From the NCBI GenBank assembly GCA_949285455.1, contig CASDXP010000001.1:62001-126000 (forward strand): a stretch of DNA of 64,000 nucleotides. The letters are read 5' to 3'. Both the position numbers and the translations under genes were made by a program. This document shows positions 8,603-17,956 of the stretch, piece by piece. Every line of letters begins with the position of its first letter. Within the stretch, counting starts at the first letter, position 1. Source of the stretch: an uncultured bacterium (GTDB lineage: Bacteria; Bacillota_I; Bacilli_A; RFN20; CAG-826). The notes under the pieces were generated by a model, which was not told the DNA's origin, did not search any database, and saw nothing but the letters and a program-made list of their open reading frames with translations.

Positions 8603-11001
8603 TTTACGACGATTGAAATAATTTTATGTTTGATGACGATAATCTTTTTAATTTCGTGACCATCCGTATATTTTTTAATCGCTTCTAAATTTAGAGCCAT
8701 CTCTTTCATCTTTTCTTCATCTTCATCGACATCCACTTCTAATGTCGCACGTAATTTACCATTCACTTGGATAGCGATCGTCACTTCATTTTTCTTGAGA
8801 TAACTTTCTTCATAAGTAGGCCATTTCGCCGCACTTAATGAATCGTTATGTCCAAGCATTTCATACATCTCTTCCATAAGATGAGGAGAAACTGGTGAAA
8901 GCATGATGATGAGCCCTTCTAAATAAGGACGATAAATACTTTTTGCTTTATAAAATTCATTCGTGAGAACCATGAGTTGCGCTAAAGCGGTATTATATTG
9001 TAAATTTAAATAATCTTCCGTTACTTTCTTCACGCTAAAATGATAGACGTAATCTAAAGAATGATCATTTTCTTCACTAATTTTATTTTTAAATTCATCG
9101 CTCTCCAATAAACGATAGACACGGTCCAAATATTTTCTTGCTGCTTCCACTCCATTATCGTTCCAGGGTAAAGATGCTTCAAGTGGTCCCATGAACATCT
9201 CGAAGAAACGAAGAGCGTCCGCCCCAAATTGCTCGATTAATTCATCTGGGTTTACGACGTTCCCGCGCGACTTCGACATCTTTTCATAATTGCTACCTAA
9301 TATCATTCCTTGATGGAACAATTTTTTAAATGGCTCTTTACATTTGACGATACCGTGGTCATAGAGAACTTTATGCCAAAATCTCGCGTAGAGAAGATGA
9401 AGCACAGCATGTTCTGCTCCGCCGACGTAAAGATCGACAGGTAACCAATGTTCGATTAATTTTGGATCAGCTAAAGCATTTTGATTATGTGGATCAAGAT
9501 AACGAATGTAATACCAACATGACCCAGCCCACTGCGGCATAGTATTAGTTTCTCTTCTTGCTTCTTTTCCATCTACTTCGACGTGGAGCCAGTCTTTAGC
9601 CAATGCTAAAGGCGATTCACCTGTTCCACTTGGCTTATATTGTTCAAGATGTGGTAAAGTTAAAGGTAAATCTTCTTCCTTTAATGGCACAATTTTATGC
9701 TCATCTAAGAAGACGACAGGAATTGGCTCGCCCCAATATCTTTGACGAGAAAATAACCAATCTCTCAATTTATAAGTAATTTGTTCTTCGCCTTTACCAA
9801 TTTCTTTTAAATATTTATTTAAAATTTGTTTCGATTCGGCAATATTTTTCCCATTAATCAAAGGTGAATTAATATGTTTGGCATCATCCACCATCGCCGA
9901 ATGAGAAATATCACCTTCTAAGACTTGTTTCATCTCGATGTGATGAGCTTTAGCGAAAGCGTAATCTCTTTCATCGTGAGCGGGTACAGCCATGACCGCT
10001 CCTTCACCATAATTAGAAAGAACGTAATCAGCGATATAAATTGGAACTTTTTCATCATTGATAGGGTTAATCGCATAAGCGCCGATGAAAACACCAGTTT
10101 TTTCTTTATTTAAATCGGTTCTTTCTAAATCGGACTTAGAAGCAATTTTAGCGAGGTAATCTTCGACATCTTTTTTTCTCTCAGGCGTCGTAATTTTATT
10201 CACTAAAGGATGTTCAGGCGCTAAACAACAATAAGTACAACCGTAAAGTGTATCGACTCTCGTCGTAAAAATATTGAAAGATAAATCCGTGCCATCAATT
10301 TTAAAATTGACGCGCGTTCCAATCGATTTACCAATCCAATTTTTTTGCATCTCCAAAGTCGAATGCGGCCAATCAAGCGTCGCTAAATCTTCTTCTAAGC
10401 GATCTGCGTAAGCCGTAATTTTTAACATCCACTGACGCATCGCTTTTCTTATGACAGGAAAACCACCAACTTCCGATTTTCCATCGATGACTTCTTCATT
10501 CGCTAGGACTGTTCCTAAAGCTGGGCAGAAATTGACTGGCTGATAAGAGACGTATGCTAAATTATCTTTATACAATTGTAAAAATATCCACTGCGTCCAT
10601 TTGACGTAATCATCATCGATCGTAGCAATTTCTTTACTCCAATCGTAAGAGAAACCTGCCTTCATAAGCTGCGTCTTAAATCTTTCGATATTAGCCCTCG
10701 TAAATTCTTCTGGATGATGATTCGTCTTAATCGCATATTGTTCAGCGGGTAAACCAAACGCATCCCAGCCGATAGGATGAAGGACATTGTAACCTCTTAA
10801 TCTTTGCATCCTAGCCATGATATCGGTCGCCGTATAATTTTCAAAATGACCGACGTGCAAACCTTCTCCACTCGGATAAGGAAACATGTCTAAAACGTAA
10901 AATTTAGGCTTAGAAAAATCGTAAACATCACACTCAAATGTGTGATGCTCTTCCCAATATTTCTGCCATTTCGCTTCTATTTTTTTATGTTCGTAACCCA
11001 T
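8599..11001 (-). CDS. leuS: Leucyl-tRNA synthetase
   Basis: Class I synthetase that charges tRNA-Leu and edits mischarged norvaline or isoleucine in its CP1 domain. At 800 residues it has the usual Firmicutes length. Seen: HIGH-type motif in [16 protein letters not shown] near residue 41, a long CP1 insertion with the threonine-rich editing segment [13 protein letters not shown], and [16 protein letters not shown] as the KMSKS loop. The C-terminal domain ends in the usual short hydrophobic tail. It follows glgA by 16 bases with no space for a T-box, so it is co-transcribed with the glycogen genes, an unusual partnership. Confidence 0.98.
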   Translation of the reverse strand: MGYEHKKIEAKWQKYWEEHHTFECDVYDFSKPKFYVLDMFPYPSGEGLHVGHFENYTATDIMARMQRLRGYNVLHPIGWDAFGLPAEQYAIKTNHHPEEFTRANIERFKTQLMKAGFSYDWSKEIATIDDDYVKWTQWIFLQLYKDNLAYVSYQPVNFCPALGTVLANEEVIDGKSEVGGFPVIRKAMRQWMLKITAYADRLEEDLATLDWPHSTLEMQKNWIGKSIGTRVNFKIDGTDLSFNIFTTRVDTLYGCTYCCLAPEHPLVNKITTPERKKDVEDYLAKIASKSDLERTDLNKEKTGVFIGAYAINPINDEKVPIYIADYVLSNYGEGAVMAVPAHDERDYAFAKAHHIEMKQVLEGDISHSAMVDDAKHINSPLINGKNIAESKQILNKYLKEIGKGEEQITYKLRDWLFSRQRYWGEPIPVVFLDEHKIVPLKEEDLPLTLPHLEQYKPSGTGESPLALAKDWLHVEVDGKEARRETNTMPQWAGSCWYYIRYLDPHNQNALADPKLIEHWLPVDLYVGGAEHAVLHLLYARFWHKVLYDHGIVKCKEPFKKLFHQGMILGSNYEKMSKSRGNVVNPDELIEQFGADALRFFEMFMGPLEASLPWNDNGVEAARKYLDRVYRLLESDEFKNKISEENDHSLDYVYHFSVKKVTEDYLNLQYNTALAQLMVLTNEFYKAKSIYRPYLEGLIIMLSPVSPHLMEEMYEMLGHNDSLSAAKWPTYEESYLKKNEVTIAIQVNGKLRATLEVDVDEDEEKMKEMALNLEAIKKYTDGHEIKKIIVIKHKIISIVVN

Positions 11002-11017
11002 AAGATATCACTTCTTT

Positions 11018-12466
11018 CTATTTACCTATCGCTTTATTATACGCACGTAGATAAAGTTTTGCATACTTTTTCCACGAATTGTTCGTTTTCATGCCGTTAC
11101 GAATTAATCTTTTAAATAGCCATTTATTATCGTAATAAATATCCAAAGCTTGATTTAAAGTTTGTAAGAAGGAAGAACTATCGAAGTTAATAAAATTAAA
11201 CCCATTCGCCTTATCGTGATTGATTCCATCGTAAGCAACGATTGAATCGATTAGACCTCCTGTAGCGCGCACGATGGGAATCGAACCATATCTTAAAGCG
11301 ATAAGTTGGCTTGTTCCGCATGGTTCGAATAATGATGGCACTAAAGTGAAATCACTTCCGGCATAAATTAGATGAGCGAGCCTTTCATCGTAACCGATGA
11401 TGACTTTGACGTTATCAGGATAATTATTCATGTAATTAGAAGCATATAATTCTAACTCTTTTTCACCGCTCCCCATGATGATGATATTCGCACCGCGATT
11501 TACTAAATCATTTAGCGAAGCAAAAATTAAACCTAAACCTTTTTGCCAAGTAAAGCGTGAGACGAAGCCAATCAAAGGCTTATTTTCGTCATTTAAGCCT
11601 AATTCTTCTAAAACGATTTTTTTGTTCGCTAATTTACCTTTCGTGTAATTTTCGATGGAATAATGTTTCGAATAGGCATCTTTTTCTGGATCATAATAAT
11701 TTGTGTCGATGCCATTCGCAATACCGATGAAATAGTCTTTCTTTTCTTTCAAAAGTTCTTGAAAACCCATTCCATGTTCTGGATTTAATAATTCGTCACG
11801 ATAAGTTTTTGAGACAGTCGTCACAATATCGCTATAGCAAATTGCCGCTTTAAGCGTCGAAACCATCCCTTTAAATTCTAATCTTCCATCATCGAAATAA
11901 AGCCGGTCTAATTCATAAATTTCTTCTAACGCTCTGACATCGAATAATCCTTGATAAGCCGGATTATGGATAGTGAGGACGAACTTTGTGTTTTTAAAAT
12001 TATAAATATAATTTTCTTCTTCCCTAGCTAAAAAAGGTAATAGACCAGCATGCCAATCGTGGAGATGAACAATTTTAGCTTTGTTATTTTTAAAACTCGC
12101 CAAAAGATCTAAAGAAGCGTAGGTAAAGAAAGCAAAACGTTCGATATCATCGTGATAAGAATAAATGCCATGATCACGCATAAAATAACGATCTGAACGG
12201 ATGAAATAATAATTGACTCCTTCTAAATTAATTTTATAAACTTCGCACATTTCTCTTCGCCAAGCGATATTGACAAGAATTTGACGAAATGGTTTCTTCT
12301 TTAAAATTTCATCTTCTTTGATATATTGCATACCTTTGTATAAAGGCATAATAATACTAACTTCATGAAGTTTTGCTAATTCTTTAGCTAATCCAAAAAC
12401 AACTTCACCCATCCCACCAGTTTTCATGAATGGGGCGGCTTCTGAAGAAATCATGGCAATGTGCAT
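11018..12466 (-). CDS. glgA: Glycogen synthase
   Basis: Family GT5 ADP-glucose glycosyltransferase that extends alpha-1,4-glucan chains. The ADP-glucose-binding KTGG motif is at the N-terminus (MISSEAAPFMKTGGMGEVV). The C-terminal Rossmann domain has GFVSRFTWQKGL and the LVPSLFEPCGTSQLIALRYG acceptor region with its catalytic Glu. Its 482 residues match bacterial GlgA. The gene is third in glgC-glgD-glgA-leuS, 14 bases after glgD. Branching enzyme and glycogen phosphorylase genes are not in the window. Confidence 0.97.
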   Translation of the reverse strand: MHIAMISSEAAPFMKTGGMGEVVFGLAKELAKLHEVSIIMPLYKGMQYIKEDEILKKKPFRQILVNIAWRREMCEVYKINLEGVNYYFIRSDRYFMRDHGIYSYHDDIERFAFFTYASLDLLASFKNNKAKIVHLHDWHAGLLPFLAREEENYIYNFKNTKFVLTIHNPAYQGLFDVRALEEIYELDRLYFDDGRLEFKGMVSTLKAAICYSDIVTTVSKTYRDELLNPEHGMGFQELLKEKKDYFIGIANGIDTNYYDPEKDAYSKHYSIENYTKGKLANKKIVLEELGLNDENKPLIGFVSRFTWQKGLGLIFASLNDLVNRGANIIIMGSGEKELELYASNYMNNYPDNVKVIIGYDERLAHLIYAGSDFTLVPSLFEPCGTSQLIALRYGSIPIVRATGGLIDSIVAYDGINHDKANGFNFINFDSSSFLQTLNQALDIYYDNKWLFKRLIRNGMKTNNSWKKYAKLYLRAYNKAIGK

Positions 12467-12480
12467 AAAAATAATACTCC

Positions 12481-13581
12481 TTAATTAGATTTGTTGACGT
12501 AAAGCGGGTGATTCTCATCACCGATGATGTGACTTCCGCCTTTAATTACAACACCTCGTTCGATGACCGCGTGTTTAATTTTAGCATTTTTTCCGATGAT
12601 AGCTTCGGAAAAAATTAAAGTTTCATCCACTTCCGCTCCTTTTTCGACGCTGACGTTTCTAGAAAGAATAGAGGAATGTACTTTACCAGCGATGACGCTA
12701 CCATTTGCGACGAAGGAATTAGTGACTTCGCTTCCTTCACAAATTTTGCTAGGCGGGGTATCATGCGTCCTAGTATAAATTGGCCAATTTGAATTGAATA
12801 AATCTTTGCGTTTTTGATAAGAAAGTAATTTTAAAGACGTATCGACGTAATCTTTAAAAGTTAAAATAGTTTGGACTGAACCAAGGAAAGGATAGGCTTT
12901 TATTTTTCCTTTTTTTGTCTCGATAGCGATTTTAATCGCTTCTTTGAAGGAAATACCTTTCCCTTCATGCTCTAAAATTCTAAGTAAATATTCGTAACTG
13001 AAAATGTAAGATTCGATATCAGCATAAACATGTTCTTTACTTAGATCATTTTCTTTCATTTGAGTCACAAAACCGTTTTTATTGAATTTAATTAAAGTGA
13101 TACCTTTTAATTCTTTTCCTCTCTGACTTTCTTTATAGATGATAGTCACATCATTATTATTCGTCTCGTGAAATTTTAAAGCTTCGCGATAATCAAGCCT
13201 TACTAAATAATGACAGCTTGCCACGACGATAAATTGTGGTTTAGCTCTTTCTAAGACCCAAGCATTGAGTTTTAGATTAGAAATATCAGTGTTGTAATTT
13301 TCGTTTAAAATGCCTCTTTCATCGTAAAGGGTGTAAAGAAAACCTGTTTTAGTATTCTTGTTCCAAGATTGGTTATTGCCTAGATGCATGCTAATGTTTT
13401 GAGGATTATTTCTCACTAAAATACCCATCTTATCGATGTCAGAATTAGAAAAATTCGATAAGGTGAAATCTAAGAAAGTATATCGGCCCAAAAAAGGAAT
13501 GATAGGAAAACTACGCACATCCTTAAATTCATCAATTTCAGGACTAGTGTGAGTGTTACATAACGCTAACACACGATACAT
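12481..13581 (-). CDS. glgD: GlgD, regulatory/second subunit of ADP-glucose pyrophosphorylase
   Basis: A 366-residue GlgC paralogue. It has a nucleotidyltransferase-like N-terminal domain in which the GlgC glycine-rich loop is replaced (CNTHTSPEIDEFKDVR) and a C-terminal left-handed beta-helix of hexapeptide repeats (EGSEVTNSFVANGSVIAG). In Firmicutes GlgD pairs with GlgC and raises its activity. The loss of the GGxGTRL loop here fits a non-catalytic partner. It begins exactly where glgC ends (one-base overlap at 13581), supporting a co-translated heteromer. Confidence 0.94.
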   Translation of the reverse strand: MYRVLALCNTHTSPEIDEFKDVRSFPIIPFLGRYTFLDFTLSNFSNSDIDKMGILVRNNPQNISMHLGNNQSWNKNTKTGFLYTLYDERGILNENYNTDISNLKLNAWVLERAKPQFIVVASCHYLVRLDYREALKFHETNNNDVTIIYKESQRGKELKGITLIKFNKNGFVTQMKENDLSKEHVYADIESYIFSYEYLLRILEHEGKGISFKEAIKIAIETKKGKIKAYPFLGSVQTILTFKDYVDTSLKLLSYQKRKDLFNSNWPIYTRTHDTPPSKICEGSEVTNSFVANGSVIAGKVHSSILSRNVSVEKGAEVDETLIFSEAIIGKNAKIKHAVIERGVVIKGGSHIIGDENHPLYVNKSN

Positions 13582-14714
13582 TATTCATCTTCCCCCTCTC
13601 CACTATAAAGGATAATTTGTTTCCTTTCGGCATTGATAATTTTATTTTCTTCGATGTAAGTGTGCGGAGCGATGATGGCATCAAAAATTTTTGCACCTTT
13701 ACCAATGGTTACATCATTCATGACGATGCAACGATTCACTAACGCACCTTTTTCGATCAGAACTTCATTTGAAACGACGCTATTGACGACTTCACCTAAG
13801 ACGATAGCCCCTTGATTAATTAAAGAATGTGCGACTTTCGCACTTTTACCAATGTAAGCTGGGAAAGAATGTGTATCTTCAGTATAGATATGTCTTACTA
13901 AATCATTTTCGCTTTTAGCGAATTCGTGCATTTCATCAATAATATCCATATTCGATTGGTGTAGGCTCGCTAAGGTACCTACATCGCGCCAATAGCCTTT
14001 AAAGATGTAGGTGTAGACACGATATTTATTTTTAAGCATATAAGGAATGATATCTTTACCAAAATCATGCGTCGAATTTTCATCTAGATGGTCCTTGATT
14101 AAAATATTTCTTAAAACTTCGTATTTGAAGATGTAAATGCCCATGCTCGCTAAGGTAGATTTAGGCAATTTAGGTTTTTCTTCAAAATTTAAAACTTTAC
14201 CTTGTTCATCACAAGTGATGATACCAAATCTAGATGCTTCTTCTAAACTAACTTCAATGCTAGAAATCGTCACATCAGCTCGACGTAATTTATGAAAATT
14301 TAATAAGTCGACATAAATTGTCTTATAGATGTGATCGCCTGATAAAATTAAGACGTGTGAAGGTTTAAGTTCATCGAGATAATCTAAGTTTTGATAAATT
14401 GCATCCGCCGTTCCAAAAAACCAGCTCGCCCCTTCTTCCGTTTGCCTTGGAGAAAGGACGTTAGAGACACTTCGACAACCATTTAAACCCCACTTTTCGC
14501 CATTGCCAATATAGGCATTTAACGCAATCGATTCATATTGAGTGATGGTCGAAACATTATCGAAACCAGAATTAGCGAGATTCGATAGAGGAAAATCGAT
14601 GATACGGTAACGCGCAGCGAATGAAATCGCAGGCTTCGCCATCTTTTTTGTTAGAGAAGCAAGCCTCGTCCCTTTTCCGCCGGCAAGGATGAAACTAACG
14701 ACATCTTTGGCCAT
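13581..14714 (-). CDS. glgC: Glucose-1-phosphate adenylyltransferase
   Basis: Makes ADP-glucose from ATP and glucose-1-phosphate, the committed step of glycogen synthesis. Seen: nucleotide-binding ILAGGKGTRLASLTKK, the substrate region KPAISFAARYRIIDFPLSN, FFGTADAIYQN, the active-site region LILSGDHIYK, and C-terminal hexapeptide repeats. It has 377 residues, the normal length. AGAAGGAG precedes the ATG, and a TATAAT lies about 45 bases upstream on the minus strand. It is the first gene of the glycogen operon and divergent from a small membrane protein gene. Confidence 0.97.
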   Translation of the reverse strand: MAKDVVSFILAGGKGTRLASLTKKMAKPAISFAARYRIIDFPLSNLANSGFDNVSTITQYESIALNAYIGNGEKWGLNGCRSVSNVLSPRQTEEGASWFFGTADAIYQNLDYLDELKPSHVLILSGDHIYKTIYVDLLNFHKLRRADVTISSIEVSLEEASRFGIITCDEQGKVLNFEEKPKLPKSTLASMGIYIFKYEVLRNILIKDHLDENSTHDFGKDIIPYMLKNKYRVYTYIFKGYWRDVGTLASLHQSNMDIIDEMHEFAKSENDLVRHIYTEDTHSFPAYIGKSAKVAHSLINQGAIVLGEVVNSVVSNEVLIEKGALVNRCIVMNDVTIGKGAKIFDAIIAPHTYIEENKIINAERKQIILYSGEGEDE

Positions 14715-14778
14715 CCTACACTCCTTCTTTCCAAAATGTTTTTAAATCTAGTTTTATTATAAAATAATACTTCTCCAT

Positions 14779-14807
14779 TTGTATAGATTTTTCATTTGCT
14801 TTATAAT
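14779..14807 (+). promoter_or_regulatory. Promoter of the small membrane protein gene
   Basis: TTGTAT (14779-14784), exactly 17 bases, then TATAAT (14802-14807). The ATG lies 15 bases after the -10 box, leaving a predicted leader of about 8-9 bases and no ribosome binding site. Confidence 0.7.
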
Positions 14808-14822
14808 TTGTAAAGTAAATTT

Positions 14823-15293
14823 ATGACGAAAGAAAAGACAAAAAATCTTACAAAATTAAAAATATCGCCGATCAAAAGCGCTCTCATTTTCGTTGGGGTA
14901 GTAACTATTATCGCTATCGGTTTATATTTTATCAATCCGCCCAGTTGGCCACCTTCCATTTTACAATACGTTGTCATCGCTATTTGGTTTGCGTTATCAA
15001 TTTTTCTTACCATCATCTCGATCAAAATGAATTATTACACCTACAATCGTTACGAATTAGTGAGACACGTCTATACCAAAGAATACGTCATCAAATATAA
15101 AGACGTTCTTTACATCGATATCGAGTGGTCAAAAAAGCATTCTTCCTTACTTCTTTTTACAAGTCTTGGCCACGAAAGATATCTGCCTTTCGATAAAGAA
15201 AGAAAAATCTTAGATTTGTTACAAGAAAGATGTAAGCATCTTATCTCTAAAGAAGAATATTTAGTGAAGTTTCCTAACGCAAAAATTAAATAA
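14823..15293 (+). CDS. Small membrane protein, two helices plus possible PH-like domain
   Basis: A 156-residue protein with a lysine-rich N-terminus, two transmembrane segments (about residues 18-38 and 48-68) and a soluble C-terminal half. The soluble part alternates short strands (YVIKYKDVLYIDIEW, SSLLLFTSLGHERYLPF) and ends in a helix, a layout like bacterial PH domains of the YcxB type. That likeness is weak and only by eye. It is transcribed alone, divergent from glgC, from a promoter that leaves almost no leader. Function unknown. Confidence 0.7.
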   Translation: MTKEKTKNLTKLKISPIKSALIFVGVVTIIAIGLYFINPPSWPPSILQYVVIAIWFALSIFLTIISIKMNYYTYNRYELVRHVYTKEYVIKYKDVLYIDIEWSKKHSSLLLFTSLGHERYLPFDKERKILDLLQERCKHLISKEEYLVKFPNAKIK

Positions 15294-15364
15294 TTCGTTA
15301 TTTGAAAATATAATATATTTTCATTTAATAAAATAATCCATAAAAAATATTTAAATATTTTTCA

Positions 15365-15393
15365 TTTACTTAGACATTTAAATTTGTTATACT
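15365..15393 (+). promoter_or_regulatory. rpmB promoter
   Basis: TTTACT (15365-15370), a 17-base spacer, TATACT (15388-15393), and then a real leader with AAGGAGAAAA before the ATG at 15420. It sits in a 126-base, very AT-rich spacer in which I see nothing else. Confidence 0.75.
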
Positions 15394-15419
15394 TTTAACT
15401 TGCAAGGAGAAAATAGAAT

Positions 15420-15608
15420 ATGTCAAGAATTTGTCCTTTAACTGGTAAAGCCCCCTTAAGCGGGAACAAAAGATCTCACTCATTACGCGCTTCAAGACGC
15501 GTCTTTAATCCTAACTTACAAAAGTGTCGTGTAGAAATCGATGGAAAGATTGTCACTCTCCGTCTCTCTGCAAGAGCGCGTAGGACTTTAGCGAAACAAG
15601 TTCGCTAA
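15420..15608 (+). CDS. rpmB: 50S ribosomal protein L28
   Basis: Small subunit-interface protein of the large ribosomal subunit, 62 residues. It shows the typical start MSRICPLTGKAPLSGNKRSH and the basic RLSARARRTLAK tail. Of the four zinc-ligand cysteines found in C+ forms only two remain (Cys5 and the Cys of LQKCRV), so it is probably zinc-independent. It has a good ribosome binding site and a strong terminator. It sits beyond rpe, as in the Bacillus priA-to-rpmB neighbourhood, although on the opposite strand. Confidence 0.97.
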   Translation: MSRICPLTGKAPLSGNKRSHSLRASRRVFNPNLQKCRVEIDGKIVTLRLSARARRTLAKQVR

Positions 15609-15632
15609 GCGTTTATATCTTCCTTTCTAGAA

Positions 15633-15667
15633 AATAGCGGTCTACCCCCTGGACCGTTATTTTTTTA
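15633..15667. terminator. Terminator between rpmB and the convergent membrane protein gene
   Basis: Stem AATAGCGGTC / GACCGTTATT with one G-U pair and a pyrimidine-rich loop, followed by TTTTTTA on the plus strand. The minus-strand side is followed by TTTTCTAGAAAGG, so weak stopping in that direction is possible. The T tract overlaps the stop codon region of the minus-strand gene. Confidence 0.9.
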
Positions 15668-16357
15668 TACTATTAAAACGAGAACTAAAATTAACACGAA
15701 TGATAGATGACTTATTAAGATAGTAAGCCACTCAGATAACGCTAATATAAAAACTTTCGGGCGGCGGTAAGCGATCGTTCCATCACTATTAACTTGTTTT
15801 TCTAATCTCGCCCAATCACGTAACTTCGGGTTGAACATGATGATTAATAGGCTCACGATGAACACTAAGGCAATAGCGAAAACAAGATAACCTACCCAAC
15901 TAGGAAAATTGAAGGCGAATGGAAATTTCCAATCGATGAAATAAAAAGCAAAGAAAGCTATCGATAAGACGTTTACTAAAGTTGATAAAAAATTTAAACC
16001 AAAAATAAGTAGATGAATTTTAACAAATCTCGTATCGATGATAGCTAAGAAGAATAACGATAAATAAGATAAGATGCCGAAAATAGCGATGACGTAAGTT
16101 AAAGTTGTATATTGAAAATAATCTTTTAAAGCTAAAACGTAACTTACTCCCATAAGAGCGAACACTAAGATGAGCATCGCTCGATAAATAAATTTACGAT
16201 CACCTTTCTTCTCTTGATCTAATTCGAATGGAAAATGACGGAGAAAAGAAAATTTATCCCCATATTCATCTTTAAAAGAACGAATATTGACAAGATAGAT
16301 GATAAGAAACAAAACGAAAGTTGCAAGGTAGCAACCTAAAGCGACGAAAGGATACAT
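15665..16357 (-). CDS. Polytopic membrane protein of unknown function
   Basis: 230 residues with about seven hydrophobic helices (near residues 1-25, 60-80, 85-110, 112-140, 145-175 and 205-230, the last two close together). A short basic loop near residue 180 (NPKLRDWARLEKQ) precedes a DGTIAYRRPK stretch. No transporter or enzyme signature is visible. It starts at the last base of rpe (overlap at 16357) and is the final gene of the long gmk-to-15665 minus-strand series. In Bacillus this place after rpe holds thiN; this protein is not related to it by eye. Confidence 0.8.
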   Translation of the reverse strand: MYPFVALGCYLATFVLFLIIYLVNIRSFKDEYGDKFSFLRHFPFELDQEKKGDRKFIYRAMLILVFALMGVSYVLALKDYFQYTTLTYVIAIFGILSYLSLFFLAIIDTRFVKIHLLIFGLNFLSTLVNVLSIAFFAFYFIDWKFPFAFNFPSWVGYLVFAIALVFIVSLLIIMFNPKLRDWARLEKQVNSDGTIAYRRPKVFILALSEWLTILISHLSFVLILVLVLIV

Positions 16358-17022
16358 TAGTAATCTAAAGATTCTAACCTTTCTTTTAGATCATCATGGC
16401 CAAAAAGATAAGAACCCGCCACTAAGATATCCGCTCCATTCGCGTGTGCGTAATATCCCGTTACGTGGTTGATACCACCATCGACTTCAATTTTAAAGGA
16501 AAGATGATCTTTTTCACGATAATAGCGAAGTAAGGCAATCTTAGCATAAGCTTCATTTAAAAATTCTTGACCACCGAAGCCTGGTTCGACGCTCATGACG
16601 AGCACTAAATCGACGAGTGGTAAGTAAGGAAGTAAATCTTCCACAGCAGTTTTAGGACGTAAGGAAATACCAACTTTTAAGCCTAGGCTACGCATGTAAG
16701 CAATAAGTTCTTTTCCTTCCTCTTCGTTTGCTATAGCTTCGATGTGAAATGTAATAAGATGAGCACCTGCTTCTTTAAAAGGCAAGATAAATTTTTTTGG
16801 ATTAGAAATCATAAGATGCACATCATTGAAAAAATAATGTTTCTTTTCAACTGCTTTAAGTAACGGAATTCCAAAAGAAATATTATCGACGAAATGGCCA
16901 TCCATGACATCGAAGTGTAGCCAATTGACACCTAGATTATGAAGTTTATCTAATTCTTCTTCTAAATGCAAAAAATCCGCGCTTAATAACGATGGAGCAA
17001 CAATCAATTTTTCTTTTGCCAT
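16357..17022 (-). CDS. rpe: Ribulose-phosphate 3-epimerase
   Basis: TIM-barrel enzyme interconverting ribulose-5-phosphate and xylulose-5-phosphate in the non-oxidative pentose phosphate pathway. Diagnostic segments: APSLLSADF at the N-terminus, WLHFDVMDGHFVDNISFG (catalytic Asp and metal ligands), HLMISNP, VEPGFGGQEF and IEVDGGIN. About 222 residues, normal. I use the ATG of MAKEK because GAAGGA lies eight bases upstream; the alternative ATG six bases earlier is too close to it. It sits just after the kinase gene as in Bacillus, but rsgA, which normally lies between them, is missing. Confidence 0.97.
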   Translation of the reverse strand: MAKEKLIVAPSLLSADFLHLEEELDKLHNLGVNWLHFDVMDGHFVDNISFGIPLLKAVEKKHYFFNDVHLMISNPKKFILPFKEAGAHLITFHIEAIANEEEGKELIAYMRSLGLKVGISLRPKTAVEDLLPYLPLVDLVLVMSVEPGFGGQEFLNEAYAKIALLRYYREKDHLSFKIEVDGGINHVTGYYAHANGADILVAGSYLFGHDDLKERLESLDY

Positions 17023-17071
17023 AATCATTTTCCTTCTTTCTATTTAATAGTATCAAAAAATTAGTAAATTA

Positions 17072-17956
17072 TTAATCTTCACTTTTAAAGCCAAATAATC
17101 TTTCTAAAATCGTCTTTTTCTTCTTCACTTGTTTAGCGTCGACAACTTTTTTAATATCATCGTGCATCTCTTGTACACTATTATATCTTTCGTATGGATT
17201 TTTTCTCGTCGCCTTCAAAATGATCCGTTCGAGCGATTTATTCGCATTCGGTAAATATTTATGAAGGCTCGGGAATGCTTTTCTTACGTGCGCTAAAGCA
17301 GTATCGTATTTCGTCGCTTCTTCAAATGGCATTTTAGAAGTCATAAGTTCGAAAAATAAAACACCTAAAGCATAGATATCACTTTGCTTAGATGGTCTAA
17401 TACCTTTAGAAAGTTCAGGCGCTAGATAATGGACGCTACCAGCAATCGTCCTATCTTTCTTTTGATTATCGTTTTCTCTTCCGATGATAGCGAGACCAAA
17501 ATCCGCTAATTTTACTGTGCCATCAGGTTCTAAAAATACGTTCGTAGATTTGATATCACAATGTAAGACTCCTCTAGAATGAGCGTGTTCGACTGCGCTC
17601 GTCAGTTGGAGCATAATATCGCATACTTCATCTTGAGGTAAAGCTCCTCGAAAATCTAAGACGTCACGTAACGTTTGACCACGAATGTATTCGTTGATGA
17701 TGTAAGGTAATCCTTCGTAAGTACCAGTATTTAATAAAAGAACAATGTTAGGATGATTTAAAGCAGCGACCGCTCTAGCTTCGTGTTCGAAGCGAGCGAT
17801 ATTAGACTTATTCGCTACTTCTTCTTTCAATATTTTAAAAGCGACAATCTTGCGCGTGATGATATCATTCGCTTCGTAAACTTCTGCCATCCCACCGCTA
17901 CCGATGCGGGCATTGATGCGATAACGTTCGTCGATTAATTGCCCTAATTTAATCAT
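17072..17956 (-). CDS. prkC: Serine/threonine protein kinase, PrkC-type but without membrane and PASTA domains
   Basis: Hanks-type kinase. The glycine loop GSGGMAEVYE, the ATP lysine (VAFKILKEE), DFG (LADFGLAI) and the APE region (HYLAPELSKG) are intact. The catalytic loop reads HCDIKSTN instead of HRDIKPxN, so the Arg of the RD class is replaced by Cys. Only about 294 residues are present. The chain ends in a lysine-rich tail directly after the kinase fold, without the transmembrane helix and PASTA repeats of PrkC/StkP, so it should be cytosolic. The gene overlaps its phosphatase partner (TGATG junction). A GTG at 17959 is an alternative start. Confidence 0.92.
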   Translation of the reverse strand: MIKLGQLIDERYRINARIGSGGMAEVYEANDIITRKIVAFKILKEEVANKSNIARFEHEARAVAALNHPNIVLLLNTGTYEGLPYIINEYIRGQTLRDVLDFRGALPQDEVCDIMLQLTSAVEHAHSRGVLHCDIKSTNVFLEPDGTVKLADFGLAIIGRENDNQKKDRTIAGSVHYLAPELSKGIRPSKQSDIYALGVLFFELMTSKMPFEEATKYDTALAHVRKAFPSLHKYLPNANKSLERIILKATRKNPYERYNSVQEMHDDIKKVVDAKQVKKKKTILERLFGFKSED

